DNA of 29,871 nt from JBQTKD01 sp052389435 (GCA_052389435.1 JBQTIB010000174.1:1-29871), one strand, 5' to 3'; counted from the stretch's first letter, positions 1-7,930 are shown. The notes: generated from the sequence alone by a model not told the origin. Program-made: numbers and translations.

Positions 1-50
1 GCGGTGTGCCGCCCGGGGGGGGGGGGGGGCCCCCCCCCCCCCCGGCGCCC
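1..50. repeat. G-run/C-run low-complexity contig edge
   Basis: The first bases hold an almost uninterrupted G run (about 14-29) followed directly by a C run (about 30-43). G followed by C is self-complementary, so this would fold into a pure GC hairpin. A very similar patch closes the window at its other end. The likely reading is a sequencing or assembly break point rather than a biological element, and the exact run lengths should not be trusted. Confidence 0.7.
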
Positions 51-123
51 CCTATGCCGCCCCACAAACCCACGAACGCGACGTGGTCTCGCGTTGCGAG
101 ACACACGTCGCCCGTCGGTTTCG

Positions 124-197
124 TGGAGATGAGGGGATTTGAACCCCTGGCCCCCTCGATGCGAACGAGGTGCGCTACCGGACTGCGCCACATCCCC
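124..197 (-). tRNA. tRNA-Ala, anticodon CGC
   Basis: The minus strand from 197 folds as a complete cloverleaf. The acceptor is GGGGATG with CATCTCC and includes the G3:U70 wobble that is the alanine identity element. The D-stem is GCGC/GCGC and the anticodon stem CCTCG/CGAGG with loop TTCGCAT. The T-arm is AGGGG TTCAAAT CCCCT and the discriminator is A. The anticodon at 163-161 is CGC and reads GCG codons, which are common in this genome. The 3' CCA is not encoded; the following bases read CGA. Confidence 0.95.
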
Positions 198-223
198 AAA
201 CTGCCCGCATAGGTTAGCAGGAG

Positions 224-646
224 CTAGGCGAGGGTTTTCGCCGGCTCCCTGGGGACGTCGCGGGTGCAGAAGGCGCAGACGGACGCGGTCTCGGGGATGG
301 CCGAAACGCAGTGCGGGCAGTCCTTGGTCGGGGTCGCCGGAGCGGGTTCGGGCTTGAAGTGGTCCAGCAGTTTGCCGAACGGCATGACGGCGAACCAGTA
401 GAGGACCGACGCCAGGATCACGAACGCGACGAGGGCGTTGAGGAAGTGCCCGTAGGCGAACTTCGACTCGTTGAGGGTGAACGCCAACTTCCCGAAGTCC
501 GGCTGTCCGCCGATGGCGGCGATCAGCGGGGTGATGAAGTCCGAGACCATCGCCTTGACGACGTCCCCGAACGCGGCGCCGATGACCACCGCCACCGCGA
601 GGTCGACCAGGTTTCCCCGCAGCAGAAACTTCTTGAAACCCTGCAC
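224..646 (-). CDS. mscL: large-conductance mechanosensitive channel MscL, copy 1, with zinc-ribbon-like tail
   Basis: This 140-residue MscL forms a homopentameric inner-membrane pore that opens under membrane tension and releases solutes during hypo-osmotic shock. The N-terminal signature FKKFLLRGNLVDLAVAVVIG and the first membrane helix (about 14-44) are intact. A second helix lies at about 68-90. After a short charged and Pro-rich linker the C-terminus carries CPHC (110-113) and CAFC (124-127), a CxxC-x10-CxxC arrangement expected to bind zinc. It stands where other MscL proteins have a cytoplasmic helical bundle. The start is GTG at 646 with GGAGGAGG about nine bases upstream. It lies 62 bp behind a second mscL and could be co-transcribed with it. 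Confidence 0.93.
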   Translation of the reverse strand: MQGFKKFLLRGNLVDLAVAVVIGAAFGDVVKAMVSDFITPLIAAIGGQPDFGKLAFTLNESKFAYGHFLNALVAFVILASVLYWFAVMPFGKLLDHFKPEPAPATPTKDCPHCVSAIPETASVCAFCTRDVPREPAKTLA

Positions 647-708
647 GCCGTGCGTCCTCCTCCGCTGGTTGCTTCAGGAGGACGCTGCCCACGCCCGGTC
701 GCGTCGAA

Positions 709-1113
709 TCAGACCTTCGCGACGTCGCGCGTGCAGAAGGCGCACACCGAGGCCTCCTCCGGGATCGAGGACACGCAGTGCGGGCAGGTCTTGGTCGGCG
801 AGGCGGGGGCAGGCTCGGGCTTGAACCGATCCATCAGGGCGCTGAACGGCTTGACGACGAAGAAGTAGATCACCGCGGCGAGGATCACGAACGCGAGCGT
901 CACGTTGACGAAGTGCCCGTAGGCGAAGGTCGAATCGTTGATCTTGAAGTCGAGCGCACCGAAGTCCGGCTGTCCGCCGAACGCGGCGATCAACGGGGTG
1001 ATGAAGTCCGAGACCAACGCCTTGACGACGTCGCCGAACGCGGCGCCGATGACCACCGCGACCGCGAGGTCGACCAGGTTTCCCCGCAGCAGAAACTTCT
1101 TGAACCCGTCCAC
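709..1113 (-). CDS. mscL: large-conductance mechanosensitive channel MscL, copy 2, with zinc-ribbon-like tail
   Basis: This is a 134-residue paralogue of the adjacent mscL, roughly 70% identical by eye and almost identical over the first 44 residues. It has the same two membrane helices and the same CPHC (110-113) and CAFC (124-127) pairs. It ends six residues earlier and differs mostly in the periplasmic loop (about 50-68) and the second helix. The start is GTG at 1113, preceded by GGAGGAG. It is first in transcription order of the tandem pair. Divergence restricted to loop and TM2 fits an old duplication with retained pore function, possibly giving channels of different gating threshold; that functional split is inference. 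Confidence 0.93.
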   Translation of the reverse strand: MDGFKKFLLRGNLVDLAVAVVIGAAFGDVVKALVSDFITPLIAAFGGQPDFGALDFKINDSTFAYGHFVNVTLAFVILAAVIYFFVVKPFSALMDRFKPEPAPASPTKTCPHCVSSIPEEASVCAFCTRDVAKV

Positions 1114-1194
1114 GTTCGGCTCCTCCTCGACGATCGCCTGCCTTCAGGGCACACCCTGTCGGTTCCCAGGAGAACTTCGCCAGCCACGTGGGCT

Positions 1195-1235
1195 AAAAAC
1201 GCCGAAGGCCCGCCGAACCGGCGAGCCCTCGGGCC
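1195..1235 (-). terminator. rho-independent terminator of the cold-shock gene
   Basis: Read on the minus strand just downstream of the csp stop, a long hairpin forms. CGCCG pairs with CGGCG around a short GTT loop, and the stem continues through GCCCGAGGGCT against GGCCTTCGGC with two G-U wobbles. GTTTTT follows immediately. This is a classical intrinsic terminator between csp and mscL copy 2, so the two mscL genes are probably transcribed separately from csp. Confidence 0.8.
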
Positions 1236-1248
1236 ATACGGGTCGTGA

Positions 1249-1452
1249 CTAGATCGGGCGGACGTTAGCCGCCTGGGGGCCCTTGTCGCCCTGGGTGATC
1301 TCGAACTCGACGCGCTGGTTGTCCTCGAGCGTGCGGTACCCGTTCGACTGAATCGCCGAGTAGTGCACGAAGACGTCGGCGCCGCCGCCGTCCTGCGCGA
1401 TGAAGCCGAAACCCTTTTCGGCGTTGAACCACTTCACGGTGCCCTGGGTCAT
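1249..1452 (-). CDS. cspA: cold-shock family single-stranded nucleic-acid-binding protein
   Basis: This 67-residue protein is a single cold-shock domain (five-stranded OB fold). It shows the N-terminal MTQGTVKWFNAEKGFGFI with RNP1 (KGFGFI) and the RNP2-like VFVHYSAI. Such proteins bind single-stranded RNA and DNA and melt mRNA secondary structure. The length is typical of the family. The start is ATG at 1452, with AAGGAG about ten bases upstream. The gene is monocistronic: an intrinsic terminator lies downstream and another hairpin with a U tract lies inside its leader. The gene symbol is by family; several csp paralogues usually exist in actinobacteria and I cannot tell which one this is. 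Confidence 0.95.
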   Translation of the reverse strand: MTQGTVKWFNAEKGFGFIAQDGGGADVFVHYSAIQSNGYRTLEDNQRVEFEITQGDKGPQAANVRPI

Positions 1453-1528
1453 GCTGTCCGTACTCCTTATGCGTTGCCCGATCTCGGACCGCACAACGCG
1501 GTCCTGGCCGACCCGCACAGCCCTGACC

Positions 1529-1565
1529 AAAAACAAAGCGCCCGCGACGTGTGTGTCCGCGGGCG
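1529..1565 (-). terminator. hairpin plus U-tract within the csp leader (possible attenuator)
   Basis: On the minus strand CGCCCGCG pairs perfectly with CGCGGGCG around an 11-base loop, followed by CTTTGTTTTT. It lies about 75-115 bases upstream of the csp start codon. The upstream neighbour at 1717 is transcribed the other way, so no minus-strand gene ends here. It may therefore be an attenuator in a long csp leader or the end of a small RNA. The rest of the 1453-1716 gap holds no other gene that I can see. Confidence 0.55.
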
Positions 1566-1716
1566 TTTCGAGAACGATCGGGGAACTGCTGAGATGTGCG
1601 ACCTGTGGCGACGCTAACACATCGGCTCCGTCAACTCCCGCGTGTCGGCGCACAGATGTACCCCTTTCGGATGCACCTGGCACCGTCCGTCCCATGGCGG
1701 TCTTAACGTCGAGCGC

Positions 1717-2538
1717 ATGAGAAGCGTGCTGCCGAGCAAGATCGCCGACCGTGCCGGTCCCGAGCCGGTCGACCGCTCCCGGGCGTTGCCCGGCGAGGAC
1801 GGCCCCGCGGTGGTCCACGCGGGCAAGTGGCGGGGCTCCCTGCCCGAAGACTGCTGGCCGCGTCGGTTCCCGACGGAGGGCTACGTGTGGCGCCGCGACG
1901 TGTTCGAGGTCGCCGCGAAGTGGCGCGCGGACCGGGCCACCGCCCGGCATCTGCTCGCCGCCGTCCTGATGTGGCAGTCCGACGGCAGTCCGACCGCACG
2001 CCGCCACGCGCTGCGGACGCTGGCCGACGACCCGACGGGCGCCCGCACCGAGGCCGCCCTGCGTGTCCTGCGCTCCGATCGGATCGGTCCCGCGGACCTG
2101 CGCAGCGCCTACCTGGCCTTCCGTACCGACTGCCGCCTCGCCTGGTTCGACGGCGACTCGGCGACCGCCCTGCTCTACTTCGCCGGATACCGCCGCGGCG
2201 TGCCGGACGTCCAGCCGCTGTTGATCAACGCCGAGATCGCCGCGCGGATCCCCGCGTCGGCGGGCGTCAGCACCTCGGCCAACCGCGGGTCGAGCCTGGA
2301 GTGGATGCGCTACCTCAACTGGGCCGCGGCGCTCGTCGGCAACGACGTCGAGCCGGAGCTGGTCGAGATGGATCTGTCCGCCGGTGGCCTGCGCTACGGG
2401 ACGGCTCAGACTCCGCCGGCGTTCATTCCGCGCCAGCGCCGCGGCAGCGCCCTGTTCCAGGCCGGACGTGGCGCGCGGGAGAACAGCAGCGTCACGGCCG
2501 ACAGGAGCACGCACGCGGCGATGCCGTCGATCCAGTAG
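1717..2538 (+). CDS. conserved hypothetical protein, resembles actinobacterial OGG-fold family
   Basis: This is a 273-residue soluble protein without signal peptide or membrane segment. The middle (about 50-180) has the layout I associate with the actinobacterial '8-oxoguanine DNA glycosylase OGG fold' family: a RRDVF segment, an alpha-helical stretch ending in VLMWQSDG, a repeated-helix region, then LLYFAGY and PLLINAEIAARI. This assignment is from memory and tentative; no catalytic Lys/Asp pair could be confirmed. The ATG at 1717 has no good ribosome-binding site and may be leaderless; AT-rich TCTTAACGT lies just upstream. From about residue 230 the frame runs antisense through the end of the PAP2 gene and looks unconserved. 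Confidence 0.6.
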   Translation: MRSVLPSKIADRAGPEPVDRSRALPGEDGPAVVHAGKWRGSLPEDCWPRRFPTEGYVWRRDVFEVAAKWRADRATARHLLAAVLMWQSDGSPTARRHALRTLADDPTGARTEAALRVLRSDRIGPADLRSAYLAFRTDCRLAWFDGDSATALLYFAGYRRGVPDVQPLLINAEIAARIPASAGVSTSANRGSSLEWMRYLNWAAALVGNDVEPELVEMDLSAGGLRYGTAQTPPAFIPRQRRGSALFQAGRGARENSSVTADRSTHAAMPSIQ

Positions 2539-3197
2539 TGGTTCGCGGTCACCACGACGGCCACCGCGGTGAGCGTCGGGTGCAGCAGCCACAGCCAGCG
2601 CCAACGGCTGTTCAGCGCCGCGATCAGACCGGCGGCGACGAGCATCGCCCAGCCGACGTGCAGGCTCGGCATGGCCGCGTACTGGTTGATGAGCGTCGCC
2701 TCGTCCGCTGGTCCGTAGAGGCTCGGGCCGTACACGGCGCCGGTGTCGACGAAACCGAGGTCGGACAGCATGCGCGGCGGCGCCAGCGGGAAGACCAGGT
2801 GCAGGAGCAGCGCGATGAACGTGACCCCGATGATCGCCCGGCGCACCGGCGGATAGAGCATCGGGCGGCGGAAGTACATCCACAGCAGGAACGCGACCGT
2901 CACCGGCCAGTGCATCCACACGTAGTAGACGTTTGCGAACTTCGTCAGGTGCTCGCCGGCGAGGATCGCGTTCTGCGCGGAGAGTTCGTTGGGCATCTTC
3001 ACCCAGCGCTCGAGTTCCCACACGGCCCGGGCGTTGTCGTAGGCCACGGACACGTCGACCGAGTGGATGGAGCGCCCGAACTTGTAGATCAGGAAGAGCA
3101 GGCCCATCGCGACGAGTTCCCGGCTGACGGCGCTCAGGCGAGGGCCGGGGCGTGTGCGAACCAGGGGAAGAACCGCCTGCTGCGCGGTGTCGACCAC
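2406..3197 (-). CDS. PAP2-superfamily integral membrane phosphatase/phosphotransferase
   Basis: This 263-residue multi-pass membrane protein belongs to the PAP2 superfamily, of the type related to Aur1/Ipt1-like inositol-phosphotransferases. The visible catalytic signatures are APPRM (139-143), PSLHVGWA (177-184, His180) and NHYWIDGI (219-226, His220 and Asp224). Hydrophobic helices lie near 30-40, 97-110, 120-140, 183-196, 200-217 and 226-240. Members dephosphorylate or transfer phospho-alcohol groups of lipids on the outer membrane face; the substrate here is unknown. The start is GTG at 3197 with GGGAGG eight bases upstream. Its 3' end overlaps the convergent upstream gene by about 133 bp. 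Confidence 0.85.
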   Translation of the reverse strand: MVDTAQQAVLPLVRTRPGPRLSAVSRELVAMGLLFLIYKFGRSIHSVDVSVAYDNARAVWELERWVKMPNELSAQNAILAGEHLTKFANVYYVWMHWPVTVAFLLWMYFRRPMLYPPVRRAIIGVTFIALLLHLVFPLAPPRMLSDLGFVDTGAVYGPSLYGPADEATLINQYAAMPSLHVGWAMLVAAGLIAALNSRWRWLWLLHPTLTAVAVVVTANHYWIDGIAACVLLSAVTLLFSRAPRPAWNRALPRRWRGMNAGGV

Positions 3198-3234
3198 GTG
3201 GATCGCCTCCCGTCGAACGTCCGAAGGGCTCGAC

Positions 3235-3339
3235 TACGGGCGCGGGACTGCACCCGTACTCGCCGGCTCGTGCTCGATCCGTGACGGATCGCACGTGCGG
3301 GACCGGTGAAGAATAGCCGAACTGCCCGTTTCTGTTACA
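3235..3339 (-). promoter_or_regulatory. candidate promoter and structured leader of the PAP2 gene
   Basis: Within the 225-bp gap 3198-3422 a relatively AT-rich patch holds, on the minus strand, TGTAAC (3339-3334), an 18-base spacer and TATTCT (3315-3310). This is a plausible sigma-70-type promoter. The leader that follows would contain two hairpins: CGATCCG/CGGATCG with loop TCA (3291-3275) and TACGGG/CCCGTA (3258-3235). The boxes are weak matches and the call is tentative. No gene is visible in this gap. Confidence 0.3.
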
Positions 3340-3422
3340 CGACCGATATCTACCCGATTTCGCCAAGTCCGCGCCTGCACGCTGGGAATCGGCTGTGATG
3401 TGATGCGAACCACAGGCTCTCG

Positions 3423-6332
3423 TCAGTCGGTGGGGCCCCGACGGGAGCGTCGCGGCTCCGGTACGGCGCGATAGACGCCGTCCGGCCCCCGGCGCCAGCC
3501 GGTTTCGTTCGGCGCCGGCGCGGTCGCGGCCAGCGTCGAACGCCGGGGCCGCCACCACGCGGTCGTGGGAATGTCCGAAACCAGGCGGACGTGTTCGGGC
3601 CGGGCTTCGGGAGGCAGCGACGCCAACGCCGCGGTCAGCGCCTGGGCGGACAGGCCGCGACCCGGACGCATGGTCACGGCCGCCAGCAGTCGCTGCGCGC
3701 CGCTGGGCTCCACCGCCCCGTACGCCGCGACGGCGCCGACCGCGTCGAGCGCGCCGAGGGCCTCCTCCGCCGGAAGCGGGCTCGCGACGCCGTCGTCGGT
3801 GTAGACGAGGTCGGCGAGGTGCCCGACCAGCCACAGATCGCCCTCGAGGTCCCGCCGGAAGAGGTGGGCGGTCGAGCGCCACCGGTCCTCGGCCAAGAAC
3901 AGCCCGCGCAGGTCGTCGGCCTCGTCGGCGCGCTCTCCGGCTCGGGCCACCAGCAGCCCCGGCTCGTCCGGTTCGCACTCGATCGCCAGGCCGTCCGCGC
4001 CCGTCGCCAGACGCCCGGTCACCGGGTCGTAGCGCACCACGCGGACCTCGGCGCTGCCCGGCAGCGGTTGGCCCTTCGCGCCGATCTTGACCCCGGGGGT
4101 GTTCGCCAGGGCCACCCCTTCGTCGCCCGCGGTGAAGAACTCCAGGACGGCGGTGGTCGGGAACCGGTCCAGGGTGCGGCGCCACAGCCACCCGGGCATG
4201 CCCGAGCCCATGAACAGCCGGATCGGGTGCCCGCGCTCGGCGGAGGTCGGCTCGGCCTCGATCAACTCGCGCAGCGCCGTCCAGGTGTAGGAGACGACGG
4301 TGACGCCATAGCGGCGCACCTCGGCCCAGAAGGTCTCCGGGTCCAGGCCCGCGGCCATCGCCAACCGTGCGCCGCCCGCCAGCGCCCCGCCCGTCGCGGT
4401 GAGCAGCGCGGAGGCGTGGTGCAGGGGGGTAATGGAGTAGACGGTGTCGGTCGGGCGCAGTCGGGCGGCCGACGCGGTCCCGAACGCGGACTGGATCCAG
4501 CGCCCGTTGGAGATCCGGGTCAGGCGCGTGCCCGCACCCTCGCCGATGAACAGGAGAAAGGCCGGATCGCTCGCCCGGCCCGGGTTGGGGCGGTACCAGG
4601 CCGGGTCGGCGACCTGATCCGGGTCGATCCGCTCGAGGTCGGAGACGTCCTCGGGCAGCGGGCGCGGCGTCGCGCCGCCACCGAGCACCAAAATCGGCAC
4701 CCCCGCCGCGCGGCCCGCCTCGACGTGTTCGGGGTCGACGACGACCCGTTCGATCCCGGCCAGCCGAGCCTCCAGGGCCGTGTCGCCGCCGGGGCGCAGC
4801 AGGGCGGCCGCCGCGCCGAGACGGTTGAGCGCGACCAGGACCGACAGCGCGCTCGGCCGGGTCGCCATCAGCACCCCGACCCGGTCGCCGTGGCGCACGC
4901 CCATCGCGATCAGGCCGCGGGCCACCGCGGTGACCCGGGCGTCGGCGGCGGCGTAGCTGTGCCCGCGGCCGTCGAAGACGAAGAAGGTGGCCGCCGGGTT
5001 GCGCGCGGCCCGCTCCGCGAGCAGCGCCCCCACGGACACCCGCGAGTCCGGGCGGACCCGTTCCTGGCGGGTGAGGCCGGGCAGTGCGTGTACCAGGTCC
5101 CGGCCGATCGCGGCGGCGCCGAGGACGGACCCGACGACGGTGTTCGCGACGCCGCGCGCGGCCGAGACGGTGGCGGCGGTCTGCTCGAGGCCGGCGCCGA
5201 GCGCGCTCCAGCCCGCGCCCTGCTCGTCGGTCTCGACGAGCTCGTGCACGTCGGCCGGCTGCGGGCCGGTGCCGCCCCGCCAGTGGATCCACTCCGCGAC
5301 CGTCGGCCAGGTGCGCCGGGCCGCGCCGCTGCCGACGACCATGCCGAAGTGGCCCGTCGGGACCAGGCACTCCCAGCACTGCGCGGCCGGCGCGGCGCGG
5401 ACCAGGGCCCGCACCGCCGGCGCCGGGGCGATGGAGTCGACCTCGCCGACGAAGGCCAGCACGGGAGCCTCGATGTCCGCGAGGGTGGACATCTGCCCGT
5501 CGACCATGAGCCCGCCGGACAGCATGCGGTTGTGCGCGACGAACTGCTTGACCAGGTCCGCCACCGCCGGCCCCGGGTAGGCGACGTAGCCGTCGTTGTC
5601 GAGGAACTGGCGTTGGCGTTCGCGCGGGAGCAGGGCGTCGCGGTCGTGGAGTTTGCGGACGAAGTCCACCCGCGAGCGCACCGACTTGACCGGGTCCAGC
5701 AGCCGGAAGCCGAACCGGCTGGCCCAGGCCGGGACGGTCACGTGCACCAGGACGTTGTCGGCGACGGCGGCGAGGAAGTCCGCGAGTGCGTTCTCCGAAA
5801 GGGTGTCGAAGACCCGCGTGGCGCGGGCGTCCACCGGGGACCCGAAGGTGATCAGGCTGGCGATGCCCGCGGACCGACGGTAGGCGGCGACCTGGTAGGC
5901 GAACATGCCGCCCTGGGAGTACCCGGCCAGGTGCACGTCCCGGCCGGTGCGGGCGCGGACGACGTCGATCGCCGAGCTCACCGCGACCACGTGGTCGGCG
6001 ACGGTTCGCTTCCGTCCGCCCTCCTGGTGCTCCGGCGCCCCGAAGTCGACGACCCACGGGTCCACGCCGGCGGCGTGCAGGATCGCGACCGCGCTGGTGG
6101 CGGTGGAGACGTCGTAGACGTCGGTGCTCATCATCAGCGGCGGGATCAGCACGATCGCCGGGCCCGCGGACTCGCCCGGGAAGTAGCGCCGCAGCCGGTA
6201 CATCGGGGTGCGGGCCTCGATGGTGAACGGGCTCGGCTGCTCGCCGGTGTCCAGGCCGCCGTAGCGCGCCACCTCGACGGCGTTGCCCGCCGCCGACCAC
6301 AGCCGGCGCCCCGAGGACAGGAAGTCGATCAA
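3423..6332 (-). CDS. alpha/beta-hydrolase (PhaC-like) fused to a degenerate AMP-binding domain
   Basis: This is a 969-residue two-domain protein. Residues about 25-355 form an alpha/beta hydrolase of the PHA-synthase/lipase type with nucleophile box GYSQGG (Ser139), Asp299 in GEVDSIAP and His328 in GHFG, so the triad is complete. Residues about 430-935 resemble acyl-CoA synthetase/AMP-binding enzymes. The usual P-loop TSGTTGxPK is replaced by IGEGAGTRL (596-604), the YGxTE motif by FTAGDEG, and the C-terminal PxTxxGK lysine motif by PTTAWWRP. Similar fusions occur in mycobacteria and relatives, annotated there as acyl-CoA synthetases. The adenylating activity is therefore doubtful. The TTG start at 6332 was chosen because AGGAAGG lies six bases upstream and pmt ends 11 bp before it. 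A lipid or acyl-ester substrate is inferred. Confidence 0.85.
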   Translation of the reverse strand: MIDFLSSGRRLWSAAGNAVEVARYGGLDTGEQPSPFTIEARTPMYRLRRYFPGESAGPAIVLIPPLMMSTDVYDVSTATSAVAILHAAGVDPWVVDFGAPEHQEGGRKRTVADHVVAVSSAIDVVRARTGRDVHLAGYSQGGMFAYQVAAYRRSAGIASLITFGSPVDARATRVFDTLSENALADFLAAVADNVLVHVTVPAWASRFGFRLLDPVKSVRSRVDFVRKLHDRDALLPRERQRQFLDNDGYVAYPGPAVADLVKQFVAHNRMLSGGLMVDGQMSTLADIEAPVLAFVGEVDSIAPAPAVRALVRAAPAAQCWECLVPTGHFGMVVGSGAARRTWPTVAEWIHWRGGTGPQPADVHELVETDEQGAGWSALGAGLEQTAATVSAARGVANTVVGSVLGAAAIGRDLVHALPGLTRQERVRPDSRVSVGALLAERAARNPAATFFVFDGRGHSYAAADARVTAVARGLIAMGVRHGDRVGVLMATRPSALSVLVALNRLGAAAALLRPGGDTALEARLAGIERVVVDPEHVEAGRAAGVPILVLGGGATPRPLPEDVSDLERIDPDQVADPAWYRPNPGRASDPAFLLFIGEGAGTRLTRISNGRWIQSAFGTASAARLRPTDTVYSITPLHHASALLTATGGALAGGARLAMAAGLDPETFWAEVRRYGVTVVSYTWTALRELIEAEPTSAERGHPIRLFMGSGMPGWLWRRTLDRFPTTAVLEFFTAGDEGVALANTPGVKIGAKGQPLPGSAEVRVVRYDPVTGRLATGADGLAIECEPDEPGLLVARAGERADEADDLRGLFLAEDRWRSTAHLFRRDLEGDLWLVGHLADLVYTDDGVASPLPAEEALGALDAVGAVAAYGAVEPSGAQRLLAAVTMRPGRGLSAQALTAALASLPPEARPEHVRLVSDIPTTAWWRPRRSTLAATAPAPNETGWRRGPDGVYRAVPEPRRSRRGPTD

Positions 6333-6343
6333 CGCCGGCCTTC

Positions 6344-7873
6344 CTAGATCCAGGTGGTGAACCACATGCGGGACACCCAGTCTTCCCGGGACAGGGTGCC
6401 CGCGACCAGCAGCGGGTAGACGTAGAAGAAGTTCACCACCACGAGCACGACGACCGCGCCGGCGCCCGTCGCCCCCAGCGCCCGGCGCCGGGTACCCGCT
6501 CCCGTGCCGGGCCTGCGTCCGATCACGGCGCCGAGCGCGAGCACCAGACCGAGGATCAGGAACGGCAGGAACGAGATCGTGTAGAAGTAGAAAATCGGCC
6601 GGTCGGAGTAGCGGAACCACGGCAGCCAACCGGCGGCGACGCCCGCGAGGATCGCGCCCGCACGCCAGTCCCGGGCGCCGAGCCAGCGCCACAGCACGAA
6701 GAACAGCGCGAGGGTTGCCGCCCACCAGAGCACCGGCGTGCCGATGCCGAGAACCTCGCGCACGCACGAGTTCGCTCGACAGTCCTCCTGCCCGCGGCTG
6801 AGGTCGGTGGAGTAGTAGGCCACCGGCCGCGCGAGCACGCTCCAGCCCCACGGGCTCGAACGGTAGGGGTGATCCTGCGTCAGATTCGTGTGGAAGGTCG
6901 CCATCTCGCCGTGGTAGTGCCACAGCGAGCGCAGCGGATCGGGAAGGAAGCCGAACGCGGAGTCCCGCCCGGTCGCCCACTGCCGCGACCAGCCGCCGCC
7001 GGTGGCCAGCCAGCCGGACCAACTGACCGCGTAGACCACGGACGGCACCGCGACGATCGCGAGCAACGCCGGGCCGAGGTCGAGCCGGGCGACGGTCCGC
7101 CGCGGCCGGCCCTGCCCGGCCGCGCGGCGCGCGCCGACGTCCCACAGCACGGTCAGGATGCCGAAGGCCGCGACGAACGGCAGCGCGCTCCACTTGGTGC
7201 CGAGGGCCAGGCCGAGGCAGACGCCGGCGAGCAGTCGCCACCAGCGGAGGCGGTAGCCGCGCTCCCCGGCGAGGGCCGCGCGGAACCGGTCGCGGTCCAC
7301 CAGCAGGGCGCCGAACGCCGCGAGGACGAAGAAGGCGAGGATGCCGTCGAGCAGGGCGGTGCGGCTCATGACAACCGCGAGGCCGTCGAGGGCCAGGAAC
7401 CCGCCGGCGATGCAGCCCAGCAGAACCGAGCCGGTCATCCGCATCGCGACCCGGCACAGCAGGAACACCATCGCGGTGCCGACGACGGCGACCGACAGGC
7501 GCCAGCCCGTCGGATCCAGCCCGCCGACCGACTGCCCGAGGGCAATGAGCCACTTTCCGACGGGCGGATGGACGACGAACGTCGCGCTGTCGGTGAGGAT
7601 GTCCGTGTTGCCGTCGAGCATCTTGGAGTCGGCGCCGTCGACGTAGGCCCGCTCGTAGCCCGACTTCAGCAGGGACCAGGAGTCCTTGACGTAGTAGGTC
7701 TCGTCGAAGACCACCGCGTGCGGGCGCCCGAGGTCCTTGAAGCGGACGATCGCCGCGAGCAGCGTGACGACCAGTGGCCCCCACCAGGTCCACGGCCCGC
7801 GCGGCATCGACGAGCGCAGCGGGTCCGGCTCCGAGACGACGGGCGCCGGTTTGGTCAGCTCCGTGATCGCCAC
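6344..7873 (-). CDS. pmt: polyprenyl-phosphate-mannose protein O-mannosyltransferase (Pmt)
   Basis: This 509-residue polytopic GT39 glycosyltransferase moves mannose from polyprenyl-phosphomannose to Ser/Thr of exported proteins at the cytoplasmic membrane. After the first membrane helix (about 31-43) the acidic catalytic motif FDETYYVKDSW (56-66, Asp57/Glu58) is present. About ten hydrophobic helices follow, and the C-terminal four-helix PMT domain includes RYSDRPIFYFYTISFLPFL. Length matches the M. tuberculosis homologue Rv1002c, which also lies divergently beside rsmI. The start is GTG at 7873; the next in-frame ATG is 22 codons on. The fusion enzyme gene follows after 11 bp, probably in the same operon. 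Confidence 0.93.
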   Translation of the reverse strand: MAITELTKPAPVVSEPDPLRSSMPRGPWTWWGPLVVTLLAAIVRFKDLGRPHAVVFDETYYVKDSWSLLKSGYERAYVDGADSKMLDGNTDILTDSATFVVHPPVGKWLIALGQSVGGLDPTGWRLSVAVVGTAMVFLLCRVAMRMTGSVLLGCIAGGFLALDGLAVVMSRTALLDGILAFFVLAAFGALLVDRDRFRAALAGERGYRLRWWRLLAGVCLGLALGTKWSALPFVAAFGILTVLWDVGARRAAGQGRPRRTVARLDLGPALLAIVAVPSVVYAVSWSGWLATGGGWSRQWATGRDSAFGFLPDPLRSLWHYHGEMATFHTNLTQDHPYRSSPWGWSVLARPVAYYSTDLSRGQEDCRANSCVREVLGIGTPVLWWAATLALFFVLWRWLGARDWRAGAILAGVAAGWLPWFRYSDRPIFYFYTISFLPFLILGLVLALGAVIGRRPGTGAGTRRRALGATGAGAVVVLVVVNFFYVYPLLVAGTLSREDWVSRMWFTTWI

Positions 7874-7930
7874 CCGGCGATGCTACGGAGCCCCCGCCCC
7901 TGCCGGGCCCCGGGCGCGCGGGTCGCGACC

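Noticed and set aside
1642..1716. Earlier start for the OGG-fold-like gene
   Set aside because: The extra 25 residues are Pro/His/Arg-rich with no ribosome-binding site and no conserved feature; ATG at 1717 is preferred.
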